Part shown: positions 46,129 through 58,407 of the stretch, piece by piece
Layout of the letters: every line of letters starts with the position of its first letter
How positions within the stretch are numbered: position 1 is the first letter of the stretch
From: Tuctoria greenei
Lineage: Eukaryota; Streptophyta; Magnoliopsida; Poales; Poaceae
NCBI GenBank assembly: GCA_036927565.1
Contig: JAYESD010000001.1
Coordinates: 247,533,097 to 247,597,096, forward strand
Direction: 5' to 3'
Length of the DNA stretch: 64,000 bases
Translations under genes and position numbers: made by a program
The notes under the pieces: model-generated
What the model was told of the DNA's origin: nothing
Database searches by the model: none
Seen by the model: only the letters and a program-made list of their open reading frames with translations

Positions 46129-47691
46129 TGAAATTGCATCTAGGACTCCCTTGTGGGTTTTGGATGATTTATAACAAGCAATTGGGATCCTAACCTCTTT
46201 ATTGAGATGAATGTAGGCCTATAATGAAAAAATGAGCAAAATACCAAAAAGAAGGGATGAGGAGGAGCAAAGCGGAAATGAGCTCAAGGAAAAAGAATAG
46301 CAGATTATTGTGTATGGAGTGTGTTAAGGAAACACACCCCAAGAGCTCAATGGTAATTAAACACACACATTGCACATAGTTTCATAGGACCGGACTAGTC
46401 CGTTCATCACCGGACTAGTCCGATAAACCTTTCTGCACCAGATCGGACAAGTCCGATATCTGTCAGACTAGTCTGATATCTTTCTGACTAGAATCGGACT
46501 AGTCCCCCCAGTGCGGACTAGTCCTCAAAACACTACACAAGTCACACAAAATCGGACAAGTGCGTTATCAACCGGACTAGTCCGATATCCTTTCTGATCC
46601 ACTTCGGACAAGTCCGATGTTCACACGGACTAGTCCGAAAAACCCCACTAATCCAAGTCGGACAAGTCCTCCGAGTGCGGACTTGTCATCCAACACACTT
46701 AGGGTTTCACATGTCCGGACAAGTCCGATGGACATCGGACTAGTCCGAAGATTTCCAGTAGCAAAATCGGACAAGTTCGCTCCCAGCCGGACTAGTTCGA
46801 TATTTCGGGACTCTTAGGGTTTGCAACACACAGCACACCGGACTAGTCCGGTGACCACCACGGACTAGTCCAAACTTTCTGAACCCTAACGGTCACTTTT
46901 AGAAACCCCATATAAATAGAGGTGCACGACCCACTTTTACAATCTCTCTCGAACCCTGGCACCGTCACACCTCCGAAGAGACTCAAAAACGACCTCTCTC
47001 CACGAAATTAAGTGCAAAATCGTCCAATACTTTGAGGATTCAATCTATATCATTGGAGAGACACTTGCTACACCACATTAAGCTCTTGGTTTGATTCTCT
47101 AACACACTCCTGCATTTCAATTGTAACTTTTGAGTGTGTTTTCGGTGGTATTGTGTTTTGTAATCTAAGGGAGCTCTCAAAGTGTGATATCACCCCTTGA
47201 ATTTGGTTATTCACCCCTTTGTGATTAGTGGAAGAGGATTGGCCTTCGTGGCAATCCAACGAGGGTAGGGTTGGATAAGACCTGGTCCTTTTGTGGACTC
47301 CTCAACGTGGATGTAGGTGGCCTTTTGTGGTAGCCGAACCACGGGATAAACACTTGTGTCTTGTTTCATTGTTCATCATTCAAGTTAATCAACTTAATAT
47401 AGGGTTTCACACACACTGTTCATCTTACGTTAAATTGTTAAACATAAGACTTAAGTGTGATATAATTTAGTATATAGCTGTTAAACTGTTGTTTGATTCT
47501 ATACTTCCGCTGTACACATAAAAGAATCAAACCAATCAATTAAGTTTAATAAGCTTAGTCCGTGAACACCGGACTAGTCCGCACTTTACCGGACTAGTCC
47601 GATATCTCTGGTATTAAACTAGTTGTTGAGTGCTGCAGGATCCGACAAATATTCAAAAAGGCCTATTCACCCCCCTCTAGGCCTACATTCA
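46129..47691 (+). repeat. Sire2 3' LTR (best-preserved Sirevirus LTR)
   Basis: 1563 bp. About 18 palindromic units in 480 bp (46392-46871), including CACCGGACTAGTCCGGTG at 46836-46853; TATAAATA at 46911-46918; U5 palindrome pair at about 47568-47602. Followed by the CTAGT duplication. Confidence 0.94.
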
Positions 47692-48560
47692 CTAGTAGTC
47701 CGTTTGTAAAGGCTATTTTATGATCTCTTGGCCATACTCCTATGGTAGAGTTTTGGCATAATGGAGGTTTCCTTTAGTCACCGACGGGTGATGAAATCAT
47801 AAACACGTGGGTAAAGTGGTACAAACTCTGCAGAGTATTAAAACTATCATGACAGTCGTGTTCCCGGTTATGAGCACTTGCACAACTTCCATGATTAGAG
47901 GGAAACTTGGTATTGGTTTGGTAATGGTTATGGTTGGTATTATGGTTATGACTGGTTATGAATTGAATTATGATAATTGGACATGGATGGTGATGATGGT
48001 AATAATCTGGTATATGGATGGATAATTGATTATGGTTTTGTATTATGTTAATCATTGTGGTTTATGATGGGTTTACTTCACATACATATAACATATTGCT
48101 TTTCAAATTTTTTAATGTACTTTATTATATTCGTCATTTCAATCAGCTACATGTCATATCTTCCAAACTTGCTGAGTACGACATGTACTCACCCTTGCAA
48201 TTCCCCCACCAACAGTTGCAGGTCAGGATTGGGAGTATAACTCTGATAATGCAGAGTTCTAGGTCGTGTCTGCCGTCAGCTTTGCCTGTGGTGTTGATTG
48301 GAGCTGCGCTATCCCTTATGCTTATTTGCTTAGTTTGTTCGGTTTAGTTAATTTCCGCTGCATTAGTTCAAACTTGTCATTAATATTCATTAGAGCTTGT
48401 ATTCGAGGATACTATGAATTGTGTAATAAAAGTGGTTAATTATTCTTGTTCTATGGTAATTTTTTGTATACCCTTTTGTGAATGCACTCGTGTATGTATA
48501 TTGAACGTCCTGGGCACACACATGCGTTCACTTGGTTCATTTTCGGAACCGGGTGTCACA
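47692..48560 (+). repeat. Gypsy A 5' LTR, piece 3
   Basis: Begins with the Sire2 target duplication CTAGT and continues the gypsy A LTR (TTTGTAAAGGCTATTTT) to GGGTGTCACA. It aligns with the last 860 bp of the gypsy B LTR. No gene. Confidence 0.9.
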
Positions 48561-48563
48561 AAT

Positions 48564-48575
48564 TGGTATCAGATC
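48564..48575 (+). other. Gypsy A primer binding site
   Basis: TGGTATCAGATC, three bases after the LTR end, with one change from the usual GAGC ending. The leader 48576-48838 has no gene. Confidence 0.85.
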
Positions 48576-48838
48576 CACAGGTTGACCGTAGGATGCAACC
48601 TAGATAAAATGGACACTTTAGAGCACATAGGAGCACTCAAGAATCAATGTGTTTTTGCTTGGTGTGTTGTTTGCTATGAAATGCTTGCTTGTGTGTTTTT
48701 GTGCTTAGTAGAGGATTTTGGGATGCTTTAGTATTGCCATGTCCACATAGGATAGTATAGGTAGTTGTTTAGTTTCATATCCCTTGATGCACATAGTTGG
48801 GGACCTTTCCTAAATTCTTCTCTCTTGATTTTCTTAAG

Positions 48839-49987
48839 ATGGTGAGGACTCACAACCAGAGGGATGGCAATGATGAGGAGGAGAATAATGGAGCGCCTCA
48901 GAACAACAATGGACAAGGACCTGCCCAGAGAGCTATCAATCTTGAGCAGCTATTGGCCATGCAAAACTAGCTCATGCAGACCATGATACAGACTATTGGA
49001 CAACTGCAGGCTGGTAACAACAATAATCTGCCCCACATGCCTCCAACACCCCCCCCACCGCCTCATAACCGATTGGGAGAGTTCGTGAGGACCAGACCAC
49101 CCACTTTTGGTCAATCTGCTGACCCTATGGATGCTGATGATTGGCTCAAGTCTGTGGAGAAGAAACTTGCAATAGTCCAATGCAGTGACTGGGAGAAGGT
49201 GCTATTCGCATCTCATGAACTTGTTGGAGCAGCTGCCGATTGGTGGGATTCGATATGCAACGCCCATGAAAATCAAGAGAGGATTACTTGGGCTGAATTC
49301 AAGGAGAACTTCCGTTCTCATTATGTATCGGAAGGTGTTATGATCTTGAAGAGGCAAGAATTTGAGAACTTGAAGCAAGGAAGGTCAAGCGTGAGTGAAT
49401 ATCTCAATAAATTCACTCAACTCTCAAGATATGCGCCTGAGGATGTGAGCCGGGACAGCCGGAAGCAATACTTGTTCATGAGGTGCTTGAACAATGAAAT
49501 CCATGTACATTTTCTGAATTGTGATTATGCCAACTGCCAGAAGCTATTGGACAAGGCAATTGTTGTGGAGAATAAAGTTCGTGAGATCGAGCTAGATAAC
49601 AAGAGGAAGGCGCCATATCAGGGACAACAACAGAGAAGTAATGTACGCTCTCGCTTTGCACCACCTAATGCGCCTTACTACAACTCTTTTGCTCTTATAC
49701 AGTGCTCTGGATATGCACCGCACCCGACTCAGTTTGTGCAGCAACGCCCTTTCATGCAAGGACCTAGGCCTCCAATGCCTTTTGCACCTCGTGCCAACCT
49801 TCCTGGTGCAAATGTTCAAAATCAAGTTCGTCCCAATAATTCTAGTGTAGTTAGGAAGTGCTATACATGTGGAGAAGCATGGCATTTTGCAATTCAATGT
49901 CCTAAGTCAGGCCTTAGTCAAGGAAGCAATGCGCCAAGACAGAACCCAAGACCGAATGGAGGACAACCACAAGGGAACCGTGGATAA
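48839..49987 (+). pseudogene. gag: Gypsy A gag
   Basis: Start M-V-R-T-H-N-Q-R-D-G, homologous to gypsy B gag. TAG at 48968-48970 replaces Gln. The capsid core (D-D-W-L, A-A-D-W-W, E-Y-L-N-K-F) and the knuckle C-Y-T-C-G-E-A-W-H-F-A-I-Q-C are kept, with Trp in place of the usual Gly. The gene ends TAA TAG (49985-49990), and pol follows in the same frame. Gypsy B has CAA TAG at this site. Confidence 0.9.
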
Positions 49988-49990
49988 TAG

Positions 49991-51654
49991 AATTTTGCTC
50001 GTGGCAACATGAACCATGTCTCTACAGAGGATGCTCAACAAGCGGATGACGTGGTCATTGGTATGTTTCTGACAAACTCCAACCCGACGACTATGCTATT
50101 TGATTCTGGAGCATCGCATTCATTCATTGCAATGAAATATGTTGCCAAGTATAGTTTGCCTATCTCTCATATCAAGTTTACTCTATTGGTTAAGTCTCCT
50201 GGAGGAGAGATGAGGAAAAATATAGTATGTCCAAAAGTAAGCCTTAGAATAAGGGGGGTAAACTTCTTTGCCAACCTCATTGTCTTGGATTCTCAAGGAT
50301 TGGACATTATACTCGGTATGGACTGGTTGAGGAAGCACAATGTAGTCATTGAATGTGCCACGATGACGGTGAAGTTGACCAATGAGGAAGGGATCACCGT
50401 AGAATTTGAAGCATCTCAACACGCACTGAAGCAATTGGAGCTGAACCACATGGACGGTGTCGCAATTGAGAAGATTTCAGTGGTGTGTGAATTCTTGGTT
50501 GTGTACCCGGACGAGTTGCCAGATATGCCGCTTGGTCGAGACATTGAGATTGTTATTGATTTAATACATGTAACTGCACCTATAGCTAAGAGGCCATATA
50601 GGATGCCTCCTAAGGAGTTAGCGGAGCTCAAGAAGCAAATTCAAGAGCAACTAGAGAAAGGTTTCATTCGCCCAAGTTACTCACCTTGGGGAGTGCCTGT
50701 TCTTTTCGTGGATAAGAAGGATGGATCACAAAAGATGTGTGTGGATTACCGAGCCCTCAATGAGGTGACCATCAAGAACAAGTACACCTTGCCACGCATA
50801 GAAGACTTGTTTGATCAAATGAAGGGTGCTTGTGTCTTCTCCAATATTGATTTGAGGTCAAGATACTTTCAAATGAAGATTAGACCATCGGACATACCCA
50901 AGACAACTTTTTGGACACGATATGGATCTTATGAGTACATCGTTATGTCTTTTGGATTGACAAATGCACCTGTGTATTTTATGACCTCATGAATAAGGTC
51001 TTCATGGAGTACTTGGATAACTTTGTTGTGGTGTTCATTGATGATATATGATCTACTCAAAGAGTGAAGAGGTGCATGAGGAACACTTGAGGCTTACATT
51101 GCAGAAATTGAGGGAGCATCAATTATATACCAAGTTCAACAAGTGCCAGTTTTGGTCGAAAGAAGTGTCGTTTTTGGGGCATATCATCTTAGGAGGAGGA
51201 GTATCGGTTGACCCCGAAAAGGTGAGGGACGTGTTAAAATGGGAACCCCTACAGAATGTAAAGGAGATCCAGAGTTTTCTTGGAATGGCTGGATATTACC
51301 GCCGGTTTATCAAGGACTTTTCCAAAATAGCCAAGCCAATGATGGAACTGTTAATGAAGGGGAAAGCTTTCCAATGGACTCAAGCTTGTCAAGAAAGTTT
51401 TGAGGAGTTGAAGAAAAGGTTAACAACAACCCCAATTTTGATATTGCCGGACGTGAGCAAGAGTCGTGATATTTATTGTGATGCATCGAGACAAGGACTT
51501 GGATGTGTGCTCATGCAAGAAGGTCAAGTGGTTGCATATGCATCGATACAATTGAAGAAACATGAGAAGAATTATCCAACACATGATTTGGATCTTGCAG
51601 TCGTGGTACACGCATTGAAGATTTGGAGACATTACATCCTTGGACATAGGTGTG
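49991..51654 (+). pseudogene. pol: Gypsy A pol, protease, RT and start of RNase H
   Basis: Protease L-F-D-S-G-A-S-H-S-F-I-A is near 50098-50133. RT motifs are V-D-Y-R-A-L-N, I-D-L-R-S and F-I-D-D (about 51035-51046). Two small losses near 50980 and 51045 break the frame around the catalytic site. RNase H begins Y-C-D-A-S-R-Q-G and is cut after G-H-R-C by a solo LTR at 51655. It continues at 52941. Confidence 0.9.
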
Positions 51655-52940
51655 TGTCGAGCTGTCTAACTGACACCTCCCCTAGACCTGCTCGAAAGCA
51701 GCCCGTGAAGGTTCGGTGTATTTTCGGGGGGCTAGTCCTAGTAAGATCGAGCGCAGTGAACGATGAACGTAAGGGATTTACGTGGTTCGGGCCGCCTGGG
51801 CATAATACCCTACTCCACGGTGGTTTGTGTGTGTTGTATTGCTCAAGTGTGTCTCTAGGTCTGAAAGAAGATGTCCAAGTCGATGACCGCCCCGGTCCTT
51901 TTATAGTCCAAGGCCGGACAGTTTACAAGTGGGGCCCCAAGGGCCAGATAGGTGGTACCGGGAGCAACCAAATCCTATCCAAGATTTGGGAGTAAATGCT
52001 ACCTCCTAACAATGGCTTCAATGTGCCACCTGGCCATGCCTTGCGGCAGGGCTATACATAGCCCCTCATGATGGTTGGGCGCATCCCGTCTGTCTTGTCG
52101 CAACCACCCATTCGTCTGCCGTACGTAGTAGTTTGGCACTGGCCTGTCATAACAAGACTGGGCACTGGCCCCTTGACTTATGAGCGCGCACCCCCTGCTT
52201 ACCTAGGGAAGGCGCACGTACTCATCGCTTGGACAAACTGGGTATGTCTTACTTTACTGCTGCTTCCTTCCGCCCCTGGTAGCTGTTAACCAAGTGGCTG
52301 TGCCTGGGCTCACTTCTGCAGGAAGGCCTATGCCTGACGATGCTGGGCACATGGTAGCGCTGGACCTCTCCACGGCGGGGAGGCGGGTCTAGAGCTGCAG
52401 GACACGTGGCTGTGCCAGACCTCTCCTCAGCAGAGAGGCGGGTCCGGAGCTGCAGGACACGTGGTTGTGCTGGACCTCTCCTCAGCGGGGAGGTGGGTCT
52501 GGAGCTGCAGGACACGTGGCAGCGTCGGACCTCTCCTTAGCGGGGAGGCGGGTCCGGAGCTGCAGGACACGTGGCTGCGTCGGACCATTCCTCATCGAGG
52601 AGGTGGGTCTGGAGCTGCAGGACACATGGCGGCGCCAAACCTCCCTTCAGTGGGGAGGCAGGTCTGGAGTTTCGGGAGACGTGGCAGCGCCAGCTGCGTC
52701 CTCAATGGAGAGGTCTGGCCCGGGGCTGCGATGCACGCAGAAGCACTAGACCTCCTCTCAGCGTGGAGGCGGGTATGGAGGTACATGACATGTTGCGGGG
52801 CCAGGCCTACCCTCAGCAGAGAAGTTGGTCCAGGAGTTGCACGTCACGTGGCTTACGCCGGGACCTGCCTCCATGGGAGGCGGGACCTAACACGTCCTCT
52901 TCTTTTTATCTATGGGTACCCGGTCCGCCAGGTACCGTCA
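51655..52940 (+). mobile_element. Solo LTR in gypsy A RNase H
   Basis: 1286 bp, TGTCGAGC...ACCGTCA, between the near-identical 5-base flanks GTGTG (51650-51654) and ATGTG (52941-52945). The host sequence is contiguous across it when compared with gypsy B. It has no coding domain, PBS or internal region, so it most likely formed by LTR-LTR recombination. The family is not recognised. Several ORFs over the minisatellite (52354-52999) are open in many frames and are not credible genes. Confidence 0.82.
52357..52853 (+). repeat. 55-bp minisatellite, about nine units, inside the solo LTR
   Basis: Units start at 52357, 52412, 52467, 52522, 52577 and 52632, then about three more decayed units to 52853. 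The core is GGACCTCTCC...GGAGCTGCAGGACACGTGGC. CACGTG is perfect at 52403, 52458, 52513, 52568 and 52845. The first five units are close to one another; distal units are degenerate. Confidence 0.93.
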
Positions 52941-54582
52941 ATGTGAAATTTATATGGACCACAAGAGTCTCAAGTACATTTTCACACAAACGCATCTGAA
53001 TTTGAGGCAACGAAGATGGTTGGAGCTCAAGGACTATGATGTGGGAATCAATTACCATCCAGGGATGGCTAATGTAGTGGTCGATGCTTTGAGTCGGAAA
53101 GGAGTAAGTCACCAGCTCACGGTTCGAGAGTTGCCATCCGAGTTATGTAAAGAGTTTGAACGGTTGAATCTCGGATTTGTGAATGAGATGGGGATAACGG
53201 AGTTGAATCCAACCTTGGAGCAGGAAATTCAAGAAGCACAAACAAAGGATGAGGAAATCCAAGAAATCAAGGAAAGGACCCGAGAGGGGAGAGAATTCAG
53301 ATTTGATGAGGATGATCATGGTACCTTATGGCTTAGAAAAAGGATTGTCGTGCCCAATGTGAAGCATATTCGGGAGACAATATTAAAATAAGGCACATGA
53401 TTCACCTTACTCAATTCATCCCGGATGTACAAAGATGTACAAGGACATGAAGACATGTTATTGGTGGGCTAGCATGAAAAGGGACATATCCGAATATGTA
53501 GCATTGTGTGATGTGTGCCAACGAGTGAAGGCGGAACATCAAAGACCAGCGGGATTATTGCAACCATTGAAGATTCTAGAATGGAAGTGGGAAGAAATTG
53601 GTATGGACTTTATAGTTGAATTACCGCGTAACCAGTCCGGTTATGACTTAATTTGGGTTATGGTGGAGCGGTTGACCAAGTCAGCTCACTTCATCCCTGT
53701 TAAGACCAAGTATACTGCAATACAACTGGCACATCTATATATGGAGCACATTGTGTGCCGACATGGAGTCCCGAAGAAAATAGTCTCGAATAGAGGTTCT
53801 CAATTTACCTCCAGATTTTGGCACAAATTGCATGAAGCATTGAGAACAAGGTTGAATTTCAGATCAGCATATCACCCACAAACAGATGGACAAACCGAGA
53901 GGACCAATCATATATTGGAGGACATGTTAAGAGCTTGTGCTTTAAAGCATGGAAAAAGTTGGTACAAGAGCTTGCCGTATGCGGAATTCTCATATAACAG
54001 TAGTTACCAAGCAAGCTTGAAAATGTCACCCTATGAAGCATTGTATGGGAGGAAGTGTAGAACACCTTTGTTCTGGAATGAGACAGGAGAAACTCAAGTA
54101 TTTGGTCCAGATGTGTTGCTAGAAGCTGGAAAACAAGTTTAGATTATTCGCGAAAACTTGAAAGCTGCTCAATTAAGGCAAAAGGCTATGCGAACAATAG
54201 GAGAAAGAAACTAGCCTTCGAAGTGGGAGACTTCGTATATCTCAAGGTGTAACAAATGAGAGGTCACAAGAGATTTAACATAAGAGGCAAGCTAGCACCT
54301 CGATACACTGGGCCGTTCAAGAGTTTGGACAAACGAGGAGAAGTAGCATATAAGTTGGAGATGCCAGGTCACTTATCATATGTTCATGATGTCTTTCATG
54401 TTTCCCAGCTCAAGAAGTGTTTAAGGGTACCGGAGGAACAAGTGCCAATGGAAGAATTGGAGCTAGAGGCAGATTTGACTTATGCCGAGCAACTGACCAA
54501 AATCTTGGAAACCAAGGAGAGAGCCACAAGGAACAAGATTATTAGATGGTGTAAAGTTCAATGGAAGCATCACATAGAATAA
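52941..54582 (+). pseudogene. pol: Gypsy A pol, RNase H remainder, integrase and chromodomain-like end
   Basis: Resumes at Y-M-D-H-K-S-L-K (Thr to Met in the usual Y-T-D-H). A frameshift and stop lie near 53388. The integrase finger H-P-G-C-T...C-D-V-C, core M-D-F-I-V and T-D-G-Q-T-E are present in 53435-54142. S-D-R has become S-N-R, losing the second catalytic Asp. TAG 54140-54142 is at the same codon as TAG 33034 in gypsy B. A one-base loss follows near 54180. The last part (54256-54582) is the chromodomain-like segment K-I-L-E-T-K-E-R...W-K-H-H. Confidence 0.9.
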
Positions 54583-54686
54583 GAGGAAACTTGGGAGCTA
54601 GAAGATGATCTCAAGAAGGATTTTCTCTATCTCTTCTCTTCCGCGTCGAATCTCGAGGGCGAGATTCATTTTAAGGGGGGTAGGTT

Positions 54687-55712
54687 TGTAACACCCCCAT
54701 TTTCATGCATCATGCATTGCATAAGTTCATATACATGCTTAACATTAATCCACATAAAAAGGAACCAGTGTAAAATGCATTTAGAATAAAACCACACTTA
54801 AGAATTCTGGGAAGTGCGGACTAGTCCAATTTCTCTCTGACTTTGCTCGGACATGACCATTTTAGTGCGGACTATTCTGGTTTTTGCTTCTGTACAATTT
54901 CTGACTTGTCTGGTCCTATGCGGACTAGTCCAGTCTCCCCAACCTTGAAATTTTGCTAAGTACCTGGACCTGTCCTGACTTGTCCGGTATTCCAGCAGAC
55001 TTGTCTGTTTTCCCTCTAACTAAAATCATACTTGTCCGGTTTTGGCCAGACATGTCTTGTTTTCCTCTGACCAAGTTCGGACTTGTCCGATATAGTCCGA
55101 ACTTGTCCGTTTTTGCCTCTGTCAATCTTTGGACTAGTCCGGCCCTTTTCGGACTTGTCCGGTAAATCGCGATTCAAAATTGATCTTCTGTTTCATGACA
55201 TGTTTTTGGGTTTTACTTTAATTGGACCTAAGGAAATCGTGTCCAACTCTTTTCGGAGCCCATGTGGGACCCCACACCAGCCTCCACTCTCCCCAAACTC
55301 GAAATACATCAAACCCTAGCCTCCACCTCTATATAAACAACCCCACCTCTTGACTCTACATTCTTTTGCCTCAATTGAAAGTCCACCAAACCCTAGTTTG
55401 TGGGTAGCCGCCATCACGGTGGGAGAAGGAGACCCCGAGCAAGAAGAAGAAGAGGAGGAAACGAAAGAGGATCAAGTGATCAAGATTTCCATCAAGTTTT
55501 CGTTCTTCATCAACAATTCACCATCAAGTTCTCTTCATCATCAACCCTAGATTGTCAAGATTCAAGTTTCATCTTCAATTCTTGATCCTTGGAGTTCTAA
55601 ACACGTGGTATACCTTCTACTTTCTCTTTTTCCACGTCAATTCAACCCCAATTCTCTCAGATCAGAAAAACCCTAATTTGCAGTCTATCCAGGTTGGACT
55701 AGTCCGGCCCCT
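54687..55712 (+). repeat. Gypsy A 3' LTR, truncated
   Basis: First 1026 bp of the LTR, close to 15814-16840, with the palindrome array at about 54815-55170, TATATAAA at 55330-55337 and one palindrome at 55698. It stops at GGCCCCT, where Copia C begins. Confidence 0.9.
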
Positions 55713-57400
55713 TGTATGATCAAAGAGCACGTGAAAATCTACCAAAGGGGGGGGTGAATGGTAGATTCAATAATCATACGCAGCAAAAACAATTAAATCC
55801 CAACCCCTTTGATAGAAAATCAAACAATTGATAAACCGTGTGTGCAAATGATCTTAAACGTGTTCCATCATGACAAAAACTGTATATATCAGAGAAAATC
55901 AAGTCACTATGACAACACAATAAGAATCACTCAAATCCGTTGAGAAAAACTCAAGTTACGATCAAAAGATTGAACTGAAATCGATCTATTCTACCGAGTA
56001 AAAACAGTTATGTTTTTCATCAAAGAAACTCGTGTAGATTAGAAACCACAAACCCAAGACCGTGAAATTTTAAAAGATGATAGAAAATCAAGTTTTGAAG
56101 ACAACCCAAAAAGAATCACGTCAATCGGATCTATAAAACTCGAGTTACGATAAAACCACTGACGAAAAGTAATGATGTGCAAAAACTCTGCAAGTAAAAC
56201 TTTTGTGGAACAAGTTGGATGAACAAGGCACAAAAGTTCCTTTCAACTACGAATTTTATTCAATACAACACAAGAGGAACAACCCAAAAGTTGTCTTGCA
56301 TGAGATCTGGCCTCCGTTGCTTATATAACCAGCCCGAAGGCCAACTCAACTCAAACGAGGACTCTAATCCTACTCAAATCACGAATCAAAACTTTCCATA
56401 ACTGTGAAGATCTTAATATTCGCAGATAGAAACAATATCAAGACTTCCTAACAAACCAAGAACATATCCCACATTCCTAAACCAACTCATCCTCTTGTCC
56501 CACACAAAAACTACCATAACCAACTCCATACTTTCCATACCGAGTCATAACCGACTCCGCCTCATCCAAAGTCATCAGCCAATACGATCCGATCCTTCCA
56601 TAACCCATCTTCGGAACCATGTTTCCACGTCATGCACCACATGCATACGTGCGAACACCTTCCTTCGATGTCCAGAAACCTTCATATGCACTACCCTTGA
56701 TTCAATCATCCTGCGCGACCTCCTGACCTGCTCAACCACAATTCCTCCCGAACTTGGTTGTTGGAACCTCATCTCCTCCCTAAGACTAGTCCAAAAGATC
56801 CTGTCACTAGCCATGACTTGAACTCAAGCAACACCTGCACATGAATAAACAACCAATACTTACGAGCACAAGTCCTCAACTTGACTCTCGTTAGTCCCGA
56901 ACACAACACCTTACGTGAGCACCTCACATAACCATGTTGCAAAACCACAGTACAACGAGATCAGCCATATCAACCAAAACACACCAAAAACATAGCAAAT
57001 GAATACTAAGCAATCTTTCCAACAATGTAAAGCGAATTCAAAACATTTCATAGTAAAAGCAGGAACATTGCGATCAAGCTCCGAATCTTGCCGAAGCTTA
57101 CCAAAGCTAGTACAACCTACCGCCGGAGCTAGAAAAACATGTCCGAGCTAACCAACATAAGTCGGACCTTAAAAAAAGACATGTCGGAGCTATCAAGGAC
57201 ATGCCGGATCTAAAGACAAAGCTCACCGGAGCTACCCAAAAACATGTTGGACCTTGACAAAACAAGTCGGACCTTGCAGAAGCTCGGAGCTAGAGACGAA
57301 CCTTGCTAAAAAGGGTGTTTTGGTAGAACTTTAGAACTTATATCATCAAAGCCAATGTATTCAGTACAAGCTAATGTATTCAGCACACATAGGTCTCACA
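55713..57400 (-). repeat. Copia C 3' LTR (reverse orientation)
   Basis: 1688 bp, plus-strand ends TGTATGATC...GGTCTCACA, next to the minus-strand polypurine tract AAGGGGGAGAT. A cluster of TCGGACCT, GTCGGAGCT and GTCCGAGCT motifs lies at 57110-57300. The 5-base sequence before the left end is CCCCT; the right flank is lost. Confidence 0.8.
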
Positions 57401-58407
57401 ATCTCCCCCTTGATGAATGCATTGGCAAGACCCCTTAAAATCCGAACATTGCCTTATTCACATTAAAAATTTTGAAAACAATTTCTCCACCTTTGGCAAT
57501 ACCGCATAAAATTTTTTTCTTTTGAGAAAAATCATGCCAAAAACACTTGTGAATATATGCAATGTGTAATCAATTTCTCCCCCATGCATACTTTTCTTAA
57601 AAACTTCTCATATTTTCTCTCCCCCTCTAACAATGTATTCAGCAAGGTTCAAAAGTGAAATGTTAATTGTTATGAGCATATTATAACATATACATATAAA
57701 ACAAAGCTCATCCAAGTCATACTATCAAGTAACTTACACTATCACATCAATGAAATAAATAAAGTAGTGTAAGCCATGCTAGATATCAAGTGTAACTTTT
57801 AATTTAAGCAAGTCAATCTGACAAACTTAACTATTTCAAAACCTGAAAACATGACACTTGTTGCTGCATTTTACTATTTTCAAAGCACAAATTTAGATCA
57901 TATGATATTTGCAAGAGATTATATGCGCATCTGCCTTATTCAAACCAACCAAGCCAAGCCTATGTCATTTGACAATCAGAAGCTTAAGGACATAGTTTTA
58001 GTCATACACAACTTCTTCCAAGTTCATATCTAAGTGCAATGATAAGCCATCTCAAAAGAAGAAGTGTGATGCATGCATATTCTCTTGATCTTTTTCTCAA
58101 TTAATATTTGACCATAAAAACTCAACATGTGAGTTGATTACTTGATTAATTCTTTATGATTAAAAGTACTTGTGAGCATACAACAAGTTCAAAATAGCAA
58201 GAAAGTTTGACCATGACCAGATTTAGTGTAAGTAATTATTCCAATTACTAGACATGGCAAAATCTACAAAATGTATAACACGAGTAATGTAGTAAGAACT
58301 TTCAACATGTAAAAGGAATCACAAATTCATATATGTATGAAATACTATGCTCATATTATTTTAATTCCAGATTCACACATAGACTTCTCAAATTTCAAAA
58401 CTCCCCC
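57401..58407 (-). other. Copia C pol-LTR spacer
   Basis: AT-rich, no gene. On the minus strand it has purine tracts opposite CTCCCCC at about 57404, 57579, 57621 and 58401, the repeated-PPT pattern of Sireviruses. No env-like ORF is seen. Confidence 0.7.

Larger units (their letters stand above)
25293..47691 (+). mobile_element. Sire2: full-length Sirevirus with gypsy B nested in its 5' LTR
   Basis: LTRs start TGAAAG or TGAAATTG and end CTACATTCA or CCACATTCA. Target duplication CTAGT is at 25288-25292 and 47692-47696. Without gypsy B (25902-36458 plus the ACATC repeat at 36459-36463) the 5' LTR is 1564 bp, against 1563 bp for the 3' LTR. Gene order equals Sire1: gag, PR, IN, RT, RH, env-like. 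Its palindromes are better preserved than those of Sire1. Confidence 0.93.
15814..55712 (+). mobile_element. Gypsy A: Tekay-like chromovirus, multiply interrupted
   Basis: LTR start TGTAACACC at 15814 and again at 54687 after a TTAAGGGGGGTAGGTT polypurine tract. Between them is a Gypsy gag-pol with a chromodomain-like C-terminus. Removing CRM, Sire2 and the solo LTR leaves a 5' LTR of about 2.82 kb and an internal region of about 4.8 kb. The 3' LTR is kept only to 55712. The left flank is TCCTC; no matching right flank is found. The gag-pol is clearly related to gypsy B. Confidence 0.88.

Noticed and set aside
52461..52999. Several long ORFs over the 55-bp minisatellite
   Set aside because: They are open in several frames on both strands because the repeat lacks stops. 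The reading is repetitive and has no start context.
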